Shown: positions 17,066 to 27,034 of the stretch, piece by piece | Position numbering within the stretch: the stretch's first letter is position 1 | How the letters are laid out: every line of letters starts with the position of its first letter | Assembly (NCBI GenBank): GCA_027484655.1 | Contig: JAIXSM010000029.1 | Span: 1-64,000 of the forward strand | Origin: Hyphomicrobiales bacterium | Lineage (GTDB): Bacteria; Pseudomonadota; Alphaproteobacteria; Rhizobiales; Beijerinckiaceae | Direction: 5' to 3' | Length of the DNA stretch: 64,000 bases | The notes under the pieces: model-generated | What the model was told of the DNA's origin: nothing | The model's database searches: none | The model's input: the letters and a program-made list of their open reading frames with translations, nothing else | Made by a program: the position numbers and the translations under genes

Positions 17066-17839
17066 TCACTGAGCGCGTGCAGCAACCGCGAGGTCGGCCA
17101 GGGCGCGCCGCAGGCTGGCGCCGGTCACCACGCGTTCGGGAAACGCGACGCGCGCCGAGAGATCGCCGCACGCAAGATCCACTCCGTCGGGGTCGATCCC
17201 GGTCACCTTCCAGCGTCCGTCCGGCTCGCCGCAAAGTTTCGTCGCGTAAAGCCGCGCCGCGTCAGAGTGATCGGCGTTCATGTGTTCGATCGCCGACGCC
17301 TCGATGGCGACGAACTCCTCAGCGCCGGCAAGATCCGTGCGCATCGCGACGCCCTCGAAAGACGCCGCGCGGGCGAACCCGCCGTTGAGGTGAGCCCGCG
17401 CGATGTCCAGTCGCCAGAAGCTGAAATCGCCGAAGTCGGCGTAAAGCGCCGATTTCGGATGCCGCGCCAGAAACCGCGCCCGCAGCGCCGCGCGGCGCGC
17501 CTCTTCCGTCACGCGTTCGGCCCGACCTGTGACGGTGAGCCGCGGGTGGGCGAGCGGATCGCCCTTCCCGGTTTGCGTCAGCAGAATGGAGGCGCGTTGC
17601 TCCGCCTCCAGATGGCGCGTGTGGGCGGAGAGACTCGACATGAGCAGCACCGGCGAACCGTCCACGTCGGTCGCCACGTTGACCAGAGACGCGAAGGGAA
17701 ACCCGTCTGGCGCCAGCGTCGCCAGAGCCCCGGCGCGGATGGACCGCAGCAGGCGCTTGGCATCGCCCAGCGCGTCGTAGCCTTCCGGCAATGCAAACAC
17801 GCGCTCGACAACCGGCTCCTTCGCAGTCTCGTCGCTCAT
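17066..17839 (-). CDS. HugZ-like FMN split-barrel protein with C-terminal DUF2470 domain
   Basis: 257 residues. The N-terminal part (about 25-160) is a pyridoxamine-phosphate-oxidase-like barrel with GALATLAPDGFPFASLVN and a GRAERV strand. The C-terminal part (about 170-250) has the DUF2470 signature EHMNADHSDA. This arrangement is that of HugZ/HutZ heme-utilisation proteins, which open or handle heme in the cytosol. AGGAGCGAGG precedes the ATG. It starts 13 nt after the stop of a tctC gene, so the two are probably cotranscribed, an unusual partner; no heme uptake genes are visible in the window. Confidence 0.88.
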   Translation of the reverse strand: MSDETAKEPVVERVFALPEGYDALGDAKRLLRSIRAGALATLAPDGFPFASLVNVATDVDGSPVLLMSSLSAHTRHLEAEQRASILLTQTGKGDPLAHPRLTVTGRAERVTEEARRAALRARFLARHPKSALYADFGDFSFWRLDIARAHLNGGFARAASFEGVAMRTDLAGAEEFVAIEASAIEHMNADHSDAARLYATKLCGEPDGRWKVTGIDPDGVDLACGDLSARVAFPERVVTGASLRRALADLAVAARAQ

Positions 17840-17852
17840 GCCTCGCTCCTCG

Positions 17853-18833
17853 TCACTTCTGGCCGGGCATTCCCCCCGTCGCCTTCAGGATGCTTTGCAC
17901 GGTCGCCCGCTGCTCTTCAATCACCTGGGTGAATGCGGCCGGCGAAGACGTCCGCACCGCCATCCCGAGCTTCTGGAGCCGGGGCGCCACGTCCGGCTCG
18001 GCGCCGATGGCCTGAATCTCGCGAGCGACGCGCTCGCGCACATCCTCCGGCATGGAGCGCCCGCCAAAGAAGCCGTTGAAGCTGACGATGGTGAGATGCG
18101 GCAGCCCGGCCTCGGCGGCGGTGGGCACGTCCGGCGCCTGGGGCGCGCGCTCGCGGTTGAGAACGAGAATGATCCGCGCCTGATTGGATTCAAGCACCGG
18201 CGACAGGCTCGCATAGGACGTCGCAAAGAGCTGGATGCGCGACTGGGCGAGATCCTGCAGCGCCGGCGCCAGCGTGCTGTAGGGCACATAGGCAAGGTCC
18301 AGCCCGGCTCCGCGCAGGAAGCTGCTCATCAGCAGGATCGGCACGCCCTGCGTCGCGCTCCAGTTCAGCTTGCCGGGCTCTGCGCGGGCGGCCTTCATCA
18401 GCGCGCCAACGTTGTCCACGCCCATGGACTGGGACACCGCGAACACCTGCACGAAGTCCACGATGGGCGAGATCGGCTTGAGGTCCGTCGCAGGATCGTA
18501 GGGCAGCTTGCTCTGCGATGTGAACGGAAGAACCGTGATCGGCGCCCCGAACGAGCACAACAGCGCATGATCATCCGCAGCGGACACAAACGCGCCCACC
18601 CCGATGGAGCCGTCGCCGCCGACGCGGTTCTCGATGATGACCGCCTGGCCCCAGCGCTGCGACAGCTTTTCCGCATAGAGCCGGCACGACAGGTCGATGC
18701 CTGATCCCGGCGGCTGAGGCGTGATGACCTTGACCGTGCGTGTCGGCCACTGGGACTGCGCGCTAGCTGGCGCAACCGCGCCCATCGCCGCCACGAGCGA
18801 AACGCCGAGCGCGGCCGCAAGAATATGTCTCAT
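17853..18833 (-). CDS. TctC/Bug periplasmic substrate-binding protein (divergent loop)
   Basis: 326 residues with a signal peptide of about 25 residues (ends ASA). The first loop is PQPPGSGIDLSCRL, clearly different from the GGGYD group and from the usual PFxxGGxxDxxAR; the second is RVGGDGSIG. GGGGAGGACG precedes the ATG. It runs into the HugZ-like gene after 13 bp. The altered binding loop suggests a ligand different from those of the other TctC proteins; identity unknown. Confidence 0.9.
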   Translation of the reverse strand: MRHILAAALGVSLVAAMGAVAPASAQSQWPTRTVKVITPQPPGSGIDLSCRLYAEKLSQRWGQAVIIENRVGGDGSIGVGAFVSAADDHALLCSFGAPITVLPFTSQSKLPYDPATDLKPISPIVDFVQVFAVSQSMGVDNVGALMKAARAEPGKLNWSATQGVPILLMSSFLRGAGLDLAYVPYSTLAPALQDLAQSRIQLFATSYASLSPVLESNQARIILVLNRERAPQAPDVPTAAEAGLPHLTIVSFNGFFGGRSMPEDVRERVAREIQAIGAEPDVAPRLQKLGMAVRTSSPAAFTQVIEEQRATVQSILKATGGMPGQK

Positions 18834-18913
18834 TGGTCGTCCTCCCCTGATGCGTCGCGTCGCGCGCGGCGCAGCGGGTCAGACCCTAGCCCGACCGTGT
18901 CGAAAAAGCCAAG

Positions 18914-19318
18914 CTAGGCGAGGGGCGGGCTCAGATACTGCTCGTCCGTGACGTGCTCGGCCCAATCCACGTGCTTGCCATCCTTGGCTTCCTGCATGGC
19001 GATGTGGACCATGCCCACGGTTGGCGAGGCGCCATGCCAGTGGCGCTCATTGGGCTCAAAAAACACCACGTCGCCCGGGCGCACCACCTGCACGGGACCG
19101 CCCTCGCGCTGGACGAGGCCGAGCCCGTCAGTGATGTAGATCGTCTGCCCCAGCGGGTGCGTGTGCCACGCGGTGCGCGCGCCCGGCTCGAACGACACGC
19201 GCAGGGCGCGCAGGTTCGCAGGCGCCGGCGCCTCGACAATCGGATCCTGCCAGACGGTCCCGGTGAAATACTGAGATGCGGCGCGCAAGCTGGGCCGGCC
19301 GGAGCGGTGGATGATCAT
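18914..19318 (-). CDS. Small cupin-domain protein
   Basis: 134 residues from the ATG at 19318; an in-frame upstream start at 19357 would add 13 residues lacking similarity to the usual N-terminus. The single cupin barrel has motif 1 FEPGARTAWHTHPLGQT with the metal-binding HTH and motif 2 RPGDVVFFEPNERHWHG. The order WFTG/YFTGTV near the N-terminus and DEQY at the C-terminus is typical of small cupins often annotated as carboxymuconolactone-decarboxylase-associated or quercetinase-like. It is cytosolic; substrate unknown. It is divergent from the TcmP module. Confidence 0.88.
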   Translation of the reverse strand: MIIHRSGRPSLRAASQYFTGTVWQDPIVEAPAPANLRALRVSFEPGARTAWHTHPLGQTIYITDGLGLVQREGGPVQVVRPGDVVFFEPNERHWHGASPTVGMVHIAMQEAKDGKHVDWAEHVTDEQYLSPPLA

Positions 19319-19394
19319 TTCAACACTCGATGTTCGAGACGCGAGTCCCTCTCGCAATCAATCTGTGCCCACTTCTTGCGCCGTTTGCAAACAT

Positions 19395-19409
19395 GTTCTA
19401 CGTATGTTC
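19395..19409. promoter_or_regulatory. Putative LexA (SOS) operator upstream of tcmP
   Basis: The sequence is GTTC, seven bases (TACGTAT), GTTC: an exact match to the direct-repeat SOS box described for alphaproteobacterial LexA (GTTC-N7-GTTC). It lies 29 bp before the tcmP start, where a bound repressor would block transcription, and next to a TTTGCAAA palindrome at 19384-19391. Eight fixed bases could occur by chance in a gap of this size only rarely. LexA is not encoded in the window, so binding is inferred. Confidence 0.6.
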
Positions 19410-19438
19410 TGTTTTTCATACAGTTTAAGAGGGTGGAC

Positions 19439-20335
19439 ATGGCCCTGCAGTCCTTTGGCAGCGTCGATACAAACTTCAAGCTGGATAAGATCGCAGAGTA
19501 TCTGGAGAAATACACTACGGTGCTCAAGGATAAGCCATCTAAAGAAAAGCCTTTTAGAACGATCTTTGTCGATGCATTTGCCGGCACTGGACATATCGAA
19601 CGCAGAAGGGATGCCGAATCACTTTTCGATGGAGATGCCGACTCAATCATCGAAGGGTCCGCAACGCGGGCGCTCAGGCTAAACAATCCTTTCAGCCAGT
19701 ATGTATTCGTCGAGATGAACGCGCAGAAAGCGAGGGCTCTTGAGAAGCTCAAGAGCGATTTTCCGATTCTGGCGCAGCGAATCTCAATTCAGGTTGAGGA
19801 CGCTAACGATGCTGTTCAACGCTTATGCAACGAGACAAATTGGAAAACCACGAGGGCTGTGATTTTTCTCGACCCATTCGGCAACCAGGTAAGCTGGCAA
19901 ACTCTCGAAGCAATTGCCCAAACTCAAAGCATAGACCTCTGGTATCTATTCCCTTCGGGCTTGGGAGTGTGGCGACAGATCAGCAAAGATGGCCGCGTTG
20001 TTAAGGAAGCCAACGAATCGCTGGACCGGATGTTTGGGCGAACAGATTGGCGAGACAGCTTGATAACCCGTTCATATGAAGTTGACCTCTTAGGAGAGCA
20101 TGAGGTCTTTACAAAGGAAGGCGACCCAAACGCCGTCACAGAATACATGATCTCGCTGATGAAAGGGATTTTCAAAGGTGGGGTTTTAGATCAATGGCTA
20201 GTCCTCGGATCGCACCGAGTACACAAGTACTCGTTGATATTTGCCTGCTCTAATCCCAATCCCCGGGCGAATCAATTGGCGTTTCGCTTAGCCAAAGCGA
20301 TCTTGAGGAGTGATAAGGTTGGCCGGCGAAAGTGA
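19439..20335 (+). CDS. tcmP: Three-Cys-motif partner protein TcmP, methyltransferase-like
   Basis: 298 residues from the ATG at 19439 with AGAGGGTGG just upstream. Features recall a class I Rossmann methyltransferase: IFVDAFAGTGHI (motif I-like, about residues 42-53) and VIFLDPFGNQVSW (motif IV-like, about 141-153). This is the pattern of the TcmP family, which is found beside Cys-cluster proteins of the DUF5131/Gp37-Gp68 type, exactly as here. Its 3' end overlaps the partner gene by 17 bases. Base composition is clearly richer in A and T than the flanking genes, suggesting acquisition. The target of any modification is unknown, and catalysis is not demonstrated by sequence alone. Confidence 0.88.
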   Translation: MALQSFGSVDTNFKLDKIAEYLEKYTTVLKDKPSKEKPFRTIFVDAFAGTGHIERRRDAESLFDGDADSIIEGSATRALRLNNPFSQYVFVEMNAQKARALEKLKSDFPILAQRISIQVEDANDAVQRLCNETNWKTTRAVIFLDPFGNQVSWQTLEAIAQTQSIDLWYLFPSGLGVWRQISKDGRVVKEANESLDRMFGRTDWRDSLITRSYEVDLLGEHEVFTKEGDPNAVTEYMISLMKGIFKGGVLDQWLVLGSHRVHKYSLIFACSNPNPRANQLAFRLAKAILRSDKVGRRK

Positions 20336-21086
20336 CATCGAATGGACCGATGCGACCTGGAACCCGGTTTCAGGATGCCGCATCCTCTCAGCTGGCTGCA
20401 CGAACTGCTATGCGATGCGCATGGCCGCTCGCCTGCAAGCGATGGATCATCCGAGTTATCGAGGCGTCGTTCGCAGATCGGGAGGCCGTCCCAAATGGAC
20501 GGGGCGCATTCATCTGAATGACGGCGTCCTTTCCGCTCCGATGAAGTGGCGAAAACCGAGACGTATCTTCGTGAACTCGATGTCCGACCTGTTCCAGGAC
20601 GGCGTCGCCCGCGATTTCATCGCGCGGGTCTGGAGCACAATGGAGCAGTGCCCACAGCACACATTCCAGATACTCACGAAGCGACCAGGAAACATGCGAG
20701 CGCTGCTCGCTGACAGGGCTTTCAAAGTTCTGCCTAATGTCTGGCTCGGAACATCGGTAGAAGACGCCGAGGCGGCCCGCCGTATCGCGCATTTGCGCGA
20801 AACGCCTGCGGCTGTCCGGTTTATTTCATTCGAACCGCTCGTGGCCGACGTTGGTCGGATAAACCTCCATGACATCCATTGGGCAATCGTCGGCGGCGAG
20901 TCGGGCCCCGGGGCCAGGCTGATGAAAGAGGAGTGGGTCGATAACATCAGGGCGCAATGTCGCACGCAGGACGTAGCGTTCTTCTTCAAGCAGTGGGGCG
21001 GCACGAATAAGAAACGAGCCGGGAGGCTCTACAAGGGTCAAACGTGGGACGAATATCCCGACGTGCGCATTCAAACTCCCGCCTGA
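20319..21086 (+). CDS. DUF5131 / phage Gp37-Gp68-family Cys-cluster protein
   Basis: 255 residues from the TTG at 20319, chosen because GAGGAG lies 8 nt upstream and because the product then begins MAGESDIEWTDATWNP, the normal start of the family; a GTG at 20310 is possible. Residues 20, 27 and 30 form the C-x6-C-x2-C cluster (SGCRILSAGCTNCYA). Later conserved stretches are RIFVNSMSDLF, FQILTKRP, ISFEPLV, VGGESGPGAR and FFFKQWGG. The family is thought to be related to radical SAM / spore-photoproduct-lyase-like enzymes, though the Cys spacing is not the canonical C-x3-C-x2-C. It overlaps tcmP and is probably expressed with it. Confidence 0.9.
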   Translation: MAGESDIEWTDATWNPVSGCRILSAGCTNCYAMRMAARLQAMDHPSYRGVVRRSGGRPKWTGRIHLNDGVLSAPMKWRKPRRIFVNSMSDLFQDGVARDFIARVWSTMEQCPQHTFQILTKRPGNMRALLADRAFKVLPNVWLGTSVEDAEAARRIAHLRETPAAVRFISFEPLVADVGRINLHDIHWAIVGGESGPGARLMKEEWVDNIRAQCRTQDVAFFFKQWGGTNKKRAGRLYKGQTWDEYPDVRIQTPA

Positions 21087-21234
21087 GTAGGCGGAAGGTC
21101 TTCCGGAAATACGGAGTCCTCGAACAAACTGATGATCTCCGCATCCGACAGGTCGAAATCATCGGAAATGAAGGTGATGGCAAGCGCCTCGGCGGACTCC
21201 CACTTTGTCGGTTCCTGAAGCGGCGTCTCTACCA

Positions 21235-21235
<1 letters not shown>
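21071..21235 (-). CDS. Unrecognised 54-residue acidic protein coupled to lepA
   Basis: The ATG at 21235 shares one base with the lepA stop (TGATG), the classic sign of translational coupling. The frame encodes 54 residues ending in TGA at 21071, and overlaps the 3' end of the convergent DUF5131 gene by 16 bases. The product is acidic, with segments KWESAEALAITF and FDLSDAEIISLFEDS, and no Cys, signal peptide or membrane helix. I recognise no family. It accounts for what otherwise would be a gap after lepA. Being short, it could be chance, but the exact coupling, the amphipathic composition and full occupation of the gap favour a gene. Confidence 0.5.
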
Positions 21236-23040
<1,805 letters not shown>

Positions 23041-23102
23041 GTGCGGGAGATAGCAGCGCGCGGCCCCGGGGGAAAGGGGCGGCGCGGCCCCGCCCCCGCT
23101 GC

Positions 23103-24191
23103 CTAACCGCGCACCAGACGCGAGACGACCTTCGCGGTGTAGTCCACCATAGGGACAATTCGCCCGTAATTGAGCCGCGTCGGCCCAATAACGCCCACGA
23201 CGCCGACGATCTTCTGGTTCGCGTCCCGGAAGGGCGCCGCGATCATGGACGAGCCGGACAGCGAGAACAGCTTGTTCTCCGAACCGATGAAGATGCGCAC
23301 CCCCTCGCCTGTCTCGGCGCGGGCGAGCAGGTCGATCACGTCCTTCTTGGTCTCAAGATCCTCGAACAGAAGGCGAATGCGCTCCAGATCCTCCGTCGCC
23401 TTCAAGTCCTCCAGCAGGTTCGCCTGCCCGCGCACGATGAGCTGCTGGGCGCTGCCCTCCAGCCCCGTCCAGCTCGCGAGCCCTGCATCGACGAGGCGGG
23501 CGGTGAGGAGGTCAAGCTCTTGCTCGGCGGCGGCGCGGGAGTGCTCGATGTCGCTGCGCAGCTCTGCCAGCGTCCGCCCGCGGATCCGGTTGTTCAGGTA
23601 ATTGGCGGCCTCCACCAGGGCCGAGGCCGGCAGGTCGCGGGGAATGTTGAGGATGCGGTTTTCGATCGCGCCGTTCTCGGCGACGAGCACGGCGAGAGCG
23701 CGCTCGGGCTCCAGCCGCACGAACTCGATCTGCTTGAGACTGACGTTTTCCTTCGACGAGAGCACCACGCCGGCGCCCCGCGACAGCCCCGACAGCAGGG
23801 AGGAGGCTTCCGTCAGCAAGCCTTCCATTGTCTGGCCGGAGGAGGCGGCCTTGACCTGCGCCTCGATGCGGTCGCGCTCATCGGCGGCGATGTCGCCGAT
23901 TTCGAGGATCGCATCGACGAAGAAGCGCAGGCCCAGCTCGGTCGGCAGCCGCCCCGCGCTGGTGTGGGGCGCAAAGATGAGGCCGGATTCCTCAAGATCC
24001 TGCATGACGTTACGCACGGAGGCCGCCGAAAGCGTCATGGGCAGCAGACGGGCGAGATTGCGCGAGCCCACGGGCTCGCCGGTGGCGAGGTAGCTCTCGA
24101 CCACGAGCCGGAAAATCTCCCGCGAGCGCTCATTCATCGCGGCGAGCGCGGAATGGTCCGGTCGAATGAACTTGCCGTGCGGCGCTGCCAT
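23103..24191 (-). CDS. hrcA: Heat-inducible transcription repressor HrcA
   Basis: 362 residues from the ATG at 24191 (MAAPHGKF); a TTG at 24227 would give 374. The N-terminal winged helix carries [26 protein letters not shown] and [16 protein letters not shown]; the HrcA effector/dimer domain follows, ending with [22 protein letters not shown]. HrcA binds CIRCE elements to repress groESL-type heat-shock genes. No groESL or grpE is present here and I see no CIRCE element close by. It is divergent from gcdH across 124 bp. Confidence 0.96.
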   Translation of the reverse strand: MAAPHGKFIRPDHSALAAMNERSREIFRLVVESYLATGEPVGSRNLARLLPMTLSAASVRNVMQDLEESGLIFAPHTSAGRLPTELGLRFFVDAILEIGDIAADERDRIEAQVKAASSGQTMEGLLTEASSLLSGLSRGAGVVLSSKENVSLKQIEFVRLEPERALAVLVAENGAIENRILNIPRDLPASALVEAANYLNNRIRGRTLAELRSDIEHSRAAAEQELDLLTARLVDAGLASWTGLEGSAQQLIVRGQANLLEDLKATEDLERIRLLFEDLETKKDVIDLLARAETGEGVRIFIGSENKLFSLSGSSMIAAPFRDANQKIVGVVGVIGPTRLNYGRIVPMVDYTAKVVSRLVRG

Positions 24192-24315
24192 GCCTCTTAA
24201 GATGACGAACCGCGCGCCCGGGTTCAAGCATCTTGATGACGCGGCCTTGCCAGAGGCGCGCGGCGGCCATATCCCCGGAGTCCGCCCCGCGGAAGAAGGG
24301 GCCGGGAGGCGCAGG

Positions 24316-25533
24316 ATGACTCACATGCAAGACAATCCCGGGGCACGCAGGCAGCCCGCGCGCTTCGCCTGGGAGGATCCCTTCCTGCTGGACGACCAAC
24401 TCACCGAGGACGAGCGCCTGATTGCTCAGGCCGCCCGGGAGTACGCCCAGGAGAAGCTGCTGCCCCGCGTGATCGACGCCTACGCCCGCGAAACATCCGA
24501 TCCCGGCATCTTCCGCGAGATGGGCGAGCGCGGCCTGCTCGGCGTCACCCTGTCGCCGGACTACGGCGCGGCGGGCGCCTCCTATGTGGCGTACGGACTT
24601 GTGGCGCGTGAGGTTGAGCGGGTCGATTCCGGCTACCGCTCGATGATGAGCGTGCAATCGTCCCTCGTGATCCACCCCATCAACGCCTACGGAACCGACG
24701 CCCAGCGCAAAAAGTATCTTCCGGGCCTTGTGAGCGGCGAGTTGATCGGCTGCTTTGGCCTCACCGAGCCGGATGCGGGCTCCGACCCCGCCGGCATGAA
24801 GACCCGCGCCGAGAAGGTGGCCGATGGCTACCGCCTCACCGGCTCAAAGATGTGGATCTCGAACGCCCCGTTCGCCGATGTGTTCGTCGTGTGGGCGAAA
24901 TCAGCGGCCCATGGCGACGCCATCATGGGCTTCATCCTCGAAAAGGGCATGAAGGGGCTCTCGGCGCCGAAGATCGAGGGCAAGCTGTCGCTGCGCGCCT
25001 CCGTCACCGGCGAGATCGTCATGGACGGCGTGGTTGTGGGCGAAGAGCAGTTGCTGCCCAACGTCTCCGGCCTCAAGGGCCCGTTCGGCTGCCTCAACAA
25101 GGCGCGTTACGGCATCGGATGGGGCACGATGGGCGCGGCGGAAGATTGCTGGCTGCGCGCGCGTCAGTACACGCTGGACCGCAAGCAGTTCGGCCGCCCG
25201 CTCGCCGCCACCCAGCTCGTGCAGAAGAAACTCGCTGACATGCAGACGGAAATCGCGCTCGGGCTTCAAGCCGCGTTGCGTGTCGGCCGCCTGATGGATG
25301 AGGACCGCGCGGCGCCGGAAATGATCTCGATCATCAAGCGCAACAACTGCGGCAAGGCGCTCGACATCGCCCGCATGGCCCGCGACATGCACGGCGGTAA
25401 CGGCATCCACGCCGAGTACCACGTGATGCGCCACGCGCAGAACCTGGAAACCGTGAACACCTATGAGGGCACCCACGACGTGCACGCGCTCATTCTGGGC
25501 CGCGCGCAGACGGGCCTGCAGGCGTTTTTTTGA
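24316..25533 (+). CDS. gcdH: Glutaryl-CoA dehydrogenase-like acyl-CoA dehydrogenase
   Basis: 405 residues; GGGAGGCGCAGG precedes the ATG. The flavoprotein shows the acyl-CoA dehydrogenase signature [48 protein letters not shown] and the catalytic Glu in [15 protein letters not shown]. The RYGI..G.MGA and NTYEGTHD patterns are those of glutaryl-CoA dehydrogenases, which oxidise and decarboxylate glutaryl-CoA to crotonyl-CoA in lysine, tryptophan and aromatic degradation. The next gene is a class III CoA-transferase, which would supply glutaryl-CoA from free glutarate. Confidence 0.93.
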   Translation: MTHMQDNPGARRQPARFAWEDPFLLDDQLTEDERLIAQAAREYAQEKLLPRVIDAYARETSDPGIFREMGERGLLGVTLSPDYGAAGASYVAYGLVAREVERVDSGYRSMMSVQSSLVIHPINAYGTDAQRKKYLPGLVSGELIGCFGLTEPDAGSDPAGMKTRAEKVADGYRLTGSKMWISNAPFADVFVVWAKSAAHGDAIMGFILEKGMKGLSAPKIEGKLSLRASVTGEIVMDGVVVGEEQLLPNVSGLKGPFGCLNKARYGIGWGTMGAAEDCWLRARQYTLDRKQFGRPLAATQLVQKKLADMQTEIALGLQAALRVGRLMDEDRAAPEMISIIKRNNCGKALDIARMARDMHGGNGIHAEYHVMRHAQNLETVNTYEGTHDVHALILGRAQTGLQAFF

Positions 25534-25540
25534 AGCCCGC

Positions 25541-25635
25541 TTCACATCCCCGGGGCCGCGCAGCGGAACCCGGGGCCCATGCTTTCAGGCGTGACGCTGG
25601 ATCCCGGATTGCGCTGCGCGCATCCGGGAAAGTGA
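25541..25635. repeat. REP-like palindromic intergenic repeat
   Basis: The gap between the acyl-CoA dehydrogenase and CoA-transferase genes contains inverted pieces: CATCCCCGGGGCC with CCCGGGGCCCATG, then GGATCCCGG with CATCCGGGA around GCGCTGCGCG. The same kind of CATCCCCGG...CCGGGGCCC unit occurs again near 57.75 kb. It has the form of the dispersed palindromes common between Rhizobiales genes and could fold in the transcript joining the two genes. Confidence 0.55.
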
Positions 25636-25660
25636 ACGCGCGCAGCAGGAAGATGAGTTC

Positions 25661-26836
25661 ATGACTCCCCCCCTCGCCGGCATCCGCGTTCTCGAACTCG
25701 CGCGCATTCTCGCTGGCCCCTGGTGCGGGCAACTGCTGGCCGATCTGGGCGCAGATGTCGTAAAAGTGGAGCGCGAGGGCGCCGGCGACGACACGCGCAC
25801 GTGGGGGCCGCCATTCATTGAGGCCGCTGACGGCGGCCATCTGGGCGCGGCCTATTTTCATTCGTGCAATCGCGGCAAGCGCTGCGTCACAGCCGATTTC
25901 GAAACTGATGAGGGCCGTGCGCGCGTACTGAAACTCGCCAGCCATGCGGACGTCATTATCGAGAACTTCAAGGTCGGCGGGCTTGCAAAGTACGGGCTTG
26001 ATTATGAGTCGCTGAAGGCGATCAACCCGGGCCTCGTCTACTGTTCCATCACCGGCTTCGGGCAGGATGGACCGTACGCCGCGCGCGCGGGCTACGACTT
26101 TCTCATTCAGGGCATGGGCGGGTTGATGCACATCACCGGCCAGCCGGACGGCCCGCCCACAAAAGCCGGCGTCGCCATCATCGACATGGTGACTGGGCTT
26201 TACGCCGCCAACGCCATTCAGGCCGCGCTGCTGCGCCGCGCGCGCAGCCGTGAAGGCGCCTATATCGATTGCGCGCTTCTTGATACGCAGGCCGCTGTTC
26301 TCGCCAATCAGGCGCTGAACTTCTTTTCAACCGGCCGCGAGCCCGCGCGTATGGGCAACGCGCATCCCAACATCGTGCCCTACGATGTGTTTCCCGTGGC
26401 GGACGGCGACATCATCATCGCCACCGGCAACGACGGGCAGTATCGCAAGTTATGCGAGGCGCTTGGCGCGCCGGCGCTCGCGCACGATGAGCGCTTTCTC
26501 GCCAACAGGGATCGGGTGAAGAACCGCCTGGCGTTCAACGACGTTTTCCATCCGCTCTGCCGGCAGTTTACTCGCGCGCAGTTGCTGCCAAAGCTCGAAG
26601 CGCTTGGCGTGCCGGCCGGCCCCATCAATTCCATCGGCGAGGTGTTTTCCGATCCGCAGATCGTGGCGCGCGGCATGCGGCTTGATGTTGAAAACCCCCA
26701 TGCCGCAGCGGGTTCAACCCCCGGCGTGCGCGCGCCGTTGGTGATGGATGGGGAAAAGATCGCTGCGCCCCGCCCTGCTCCCGCGCTCGGCCAGCATACG
26801 GATGAAGTGCTCGCGGACAAGAACTGGGGCGGGTAG
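25661..26836 (+). CDS. Class III (CaiB/BaiF) CoA-transferase, likely glutarate-specific
   Basis: 391 residues. CaiB/BaiF features: IRVLELARILAGPWCGQLLADLGADVVKVE at the N-terminus (here seen as GIRVLELARI and LGADVVKVER), the nucleotide-contacting NRGKR, NFKVGGLAKYGLDY, and the catalytic Asp region ARAGYDFLIQGMGGLM. These enzymes pass CoA between carboxylates with a covalent aspartyl-CoA intermediate. The upstream gcdH-like gene makes glutarate:CoA transfer the best guess (as in human SUGCT), an inference from context. AGGAAGATG precedes the ATG. Confidence 0.88.
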   Translation: MTPPLAGIRVLELARILAGPWCGQLLADLGADVVKVEREGAGDDTRTWGPPFIEAADGGHLGAAYFHSCNRGKRCVTADFETDEGRARVLKLASHADVIIENFKVGGLAKYGLDYESLKAINPGLVYCSITGFGQDGPYAARAGYDFLIQGMGGLMHITGQPDGPPTKAGVAIIDMVTGLYAANAIQAALLRRARSREGAYIDCALLDTQAAVLANQALNFFSTGREPARMGNAHPNIVPYDVFPVADGDIIIATGNDGQYRKLCEALGAPALAHDERFLANRDRVKNRLAFNDVFHPLCRQFTRAQLLPKLEALGVPAGPINSIGEVFSDPQIVARGMRLDVENPHAAAGSTPGVRAPLVMDGEKIAAPRPAPALGQHTDEVLADKNWGG

Positions 26837-26843
26837 TCGGGAC

Positions 26844-27020
26844 TGGACCGCGCGCGTCCTCGCGCGCTTCATTGGACCGCGCGCGTCCTCGCGCGCACTT
26901 GGCCATCATCCGCGGACCCAGACGAGCCGCCTCGGCTGGATGGCCGGGTCAAGCCCGGCCATGACGCCGTTGAAAGTGACGCGGCTGAAAGTGCGATGCG
27001 CGCGGGGACGCGCGCGGTCC
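26844..27020. repeat. Cluster of direct and inverted GC-rich repeats
   Basis: Two direct copies of a 24-base unit beginning TGGACCGCGCGCGTCC occupy 26844-26867 and 26873-26896, and an inverted copy with one mismatch occupies 26998-27020. Between them, 26938-26966 holds the palindrome GGCCGGGTCAAGCCCGGCC, which belongs to a widespread Rhizobiales intergenic class. The cluster fills the gap between the convergent CoA-transferase and reductase genes and could fold as terminators. The start of the unit (ACTGGACCGCGCGC) recurs at 57.73 kb. Confidence 0.75.
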
Positions 27021-27034
27021 GGCGTCAGCCGCCC

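Noticed and set aside
15123-17072. 649-codon frame opposite pckA
   Set aside because: Antisense of an unmistakable PckA; no family features.
19319-21086. Prophage or integrative element carrying the TcmP module
   Set aside because: No integrase, tRNA or flanking direct repeat is visible; composition suggests transfer but the unit is only two genes.
24192-24315. CIRCE element near hrcA
   Set aside because: No TTAGCACTC-N9-GAGTGCTAA-like inverted repeat seen between hrcA and the divergent acyl-CoA dehydrogenase gene.
26844-26896. Short CRISPR array
   Set aside because: Two 24-base units separated by only 5 bases, with an inverted third copy; no spacers of normal length.
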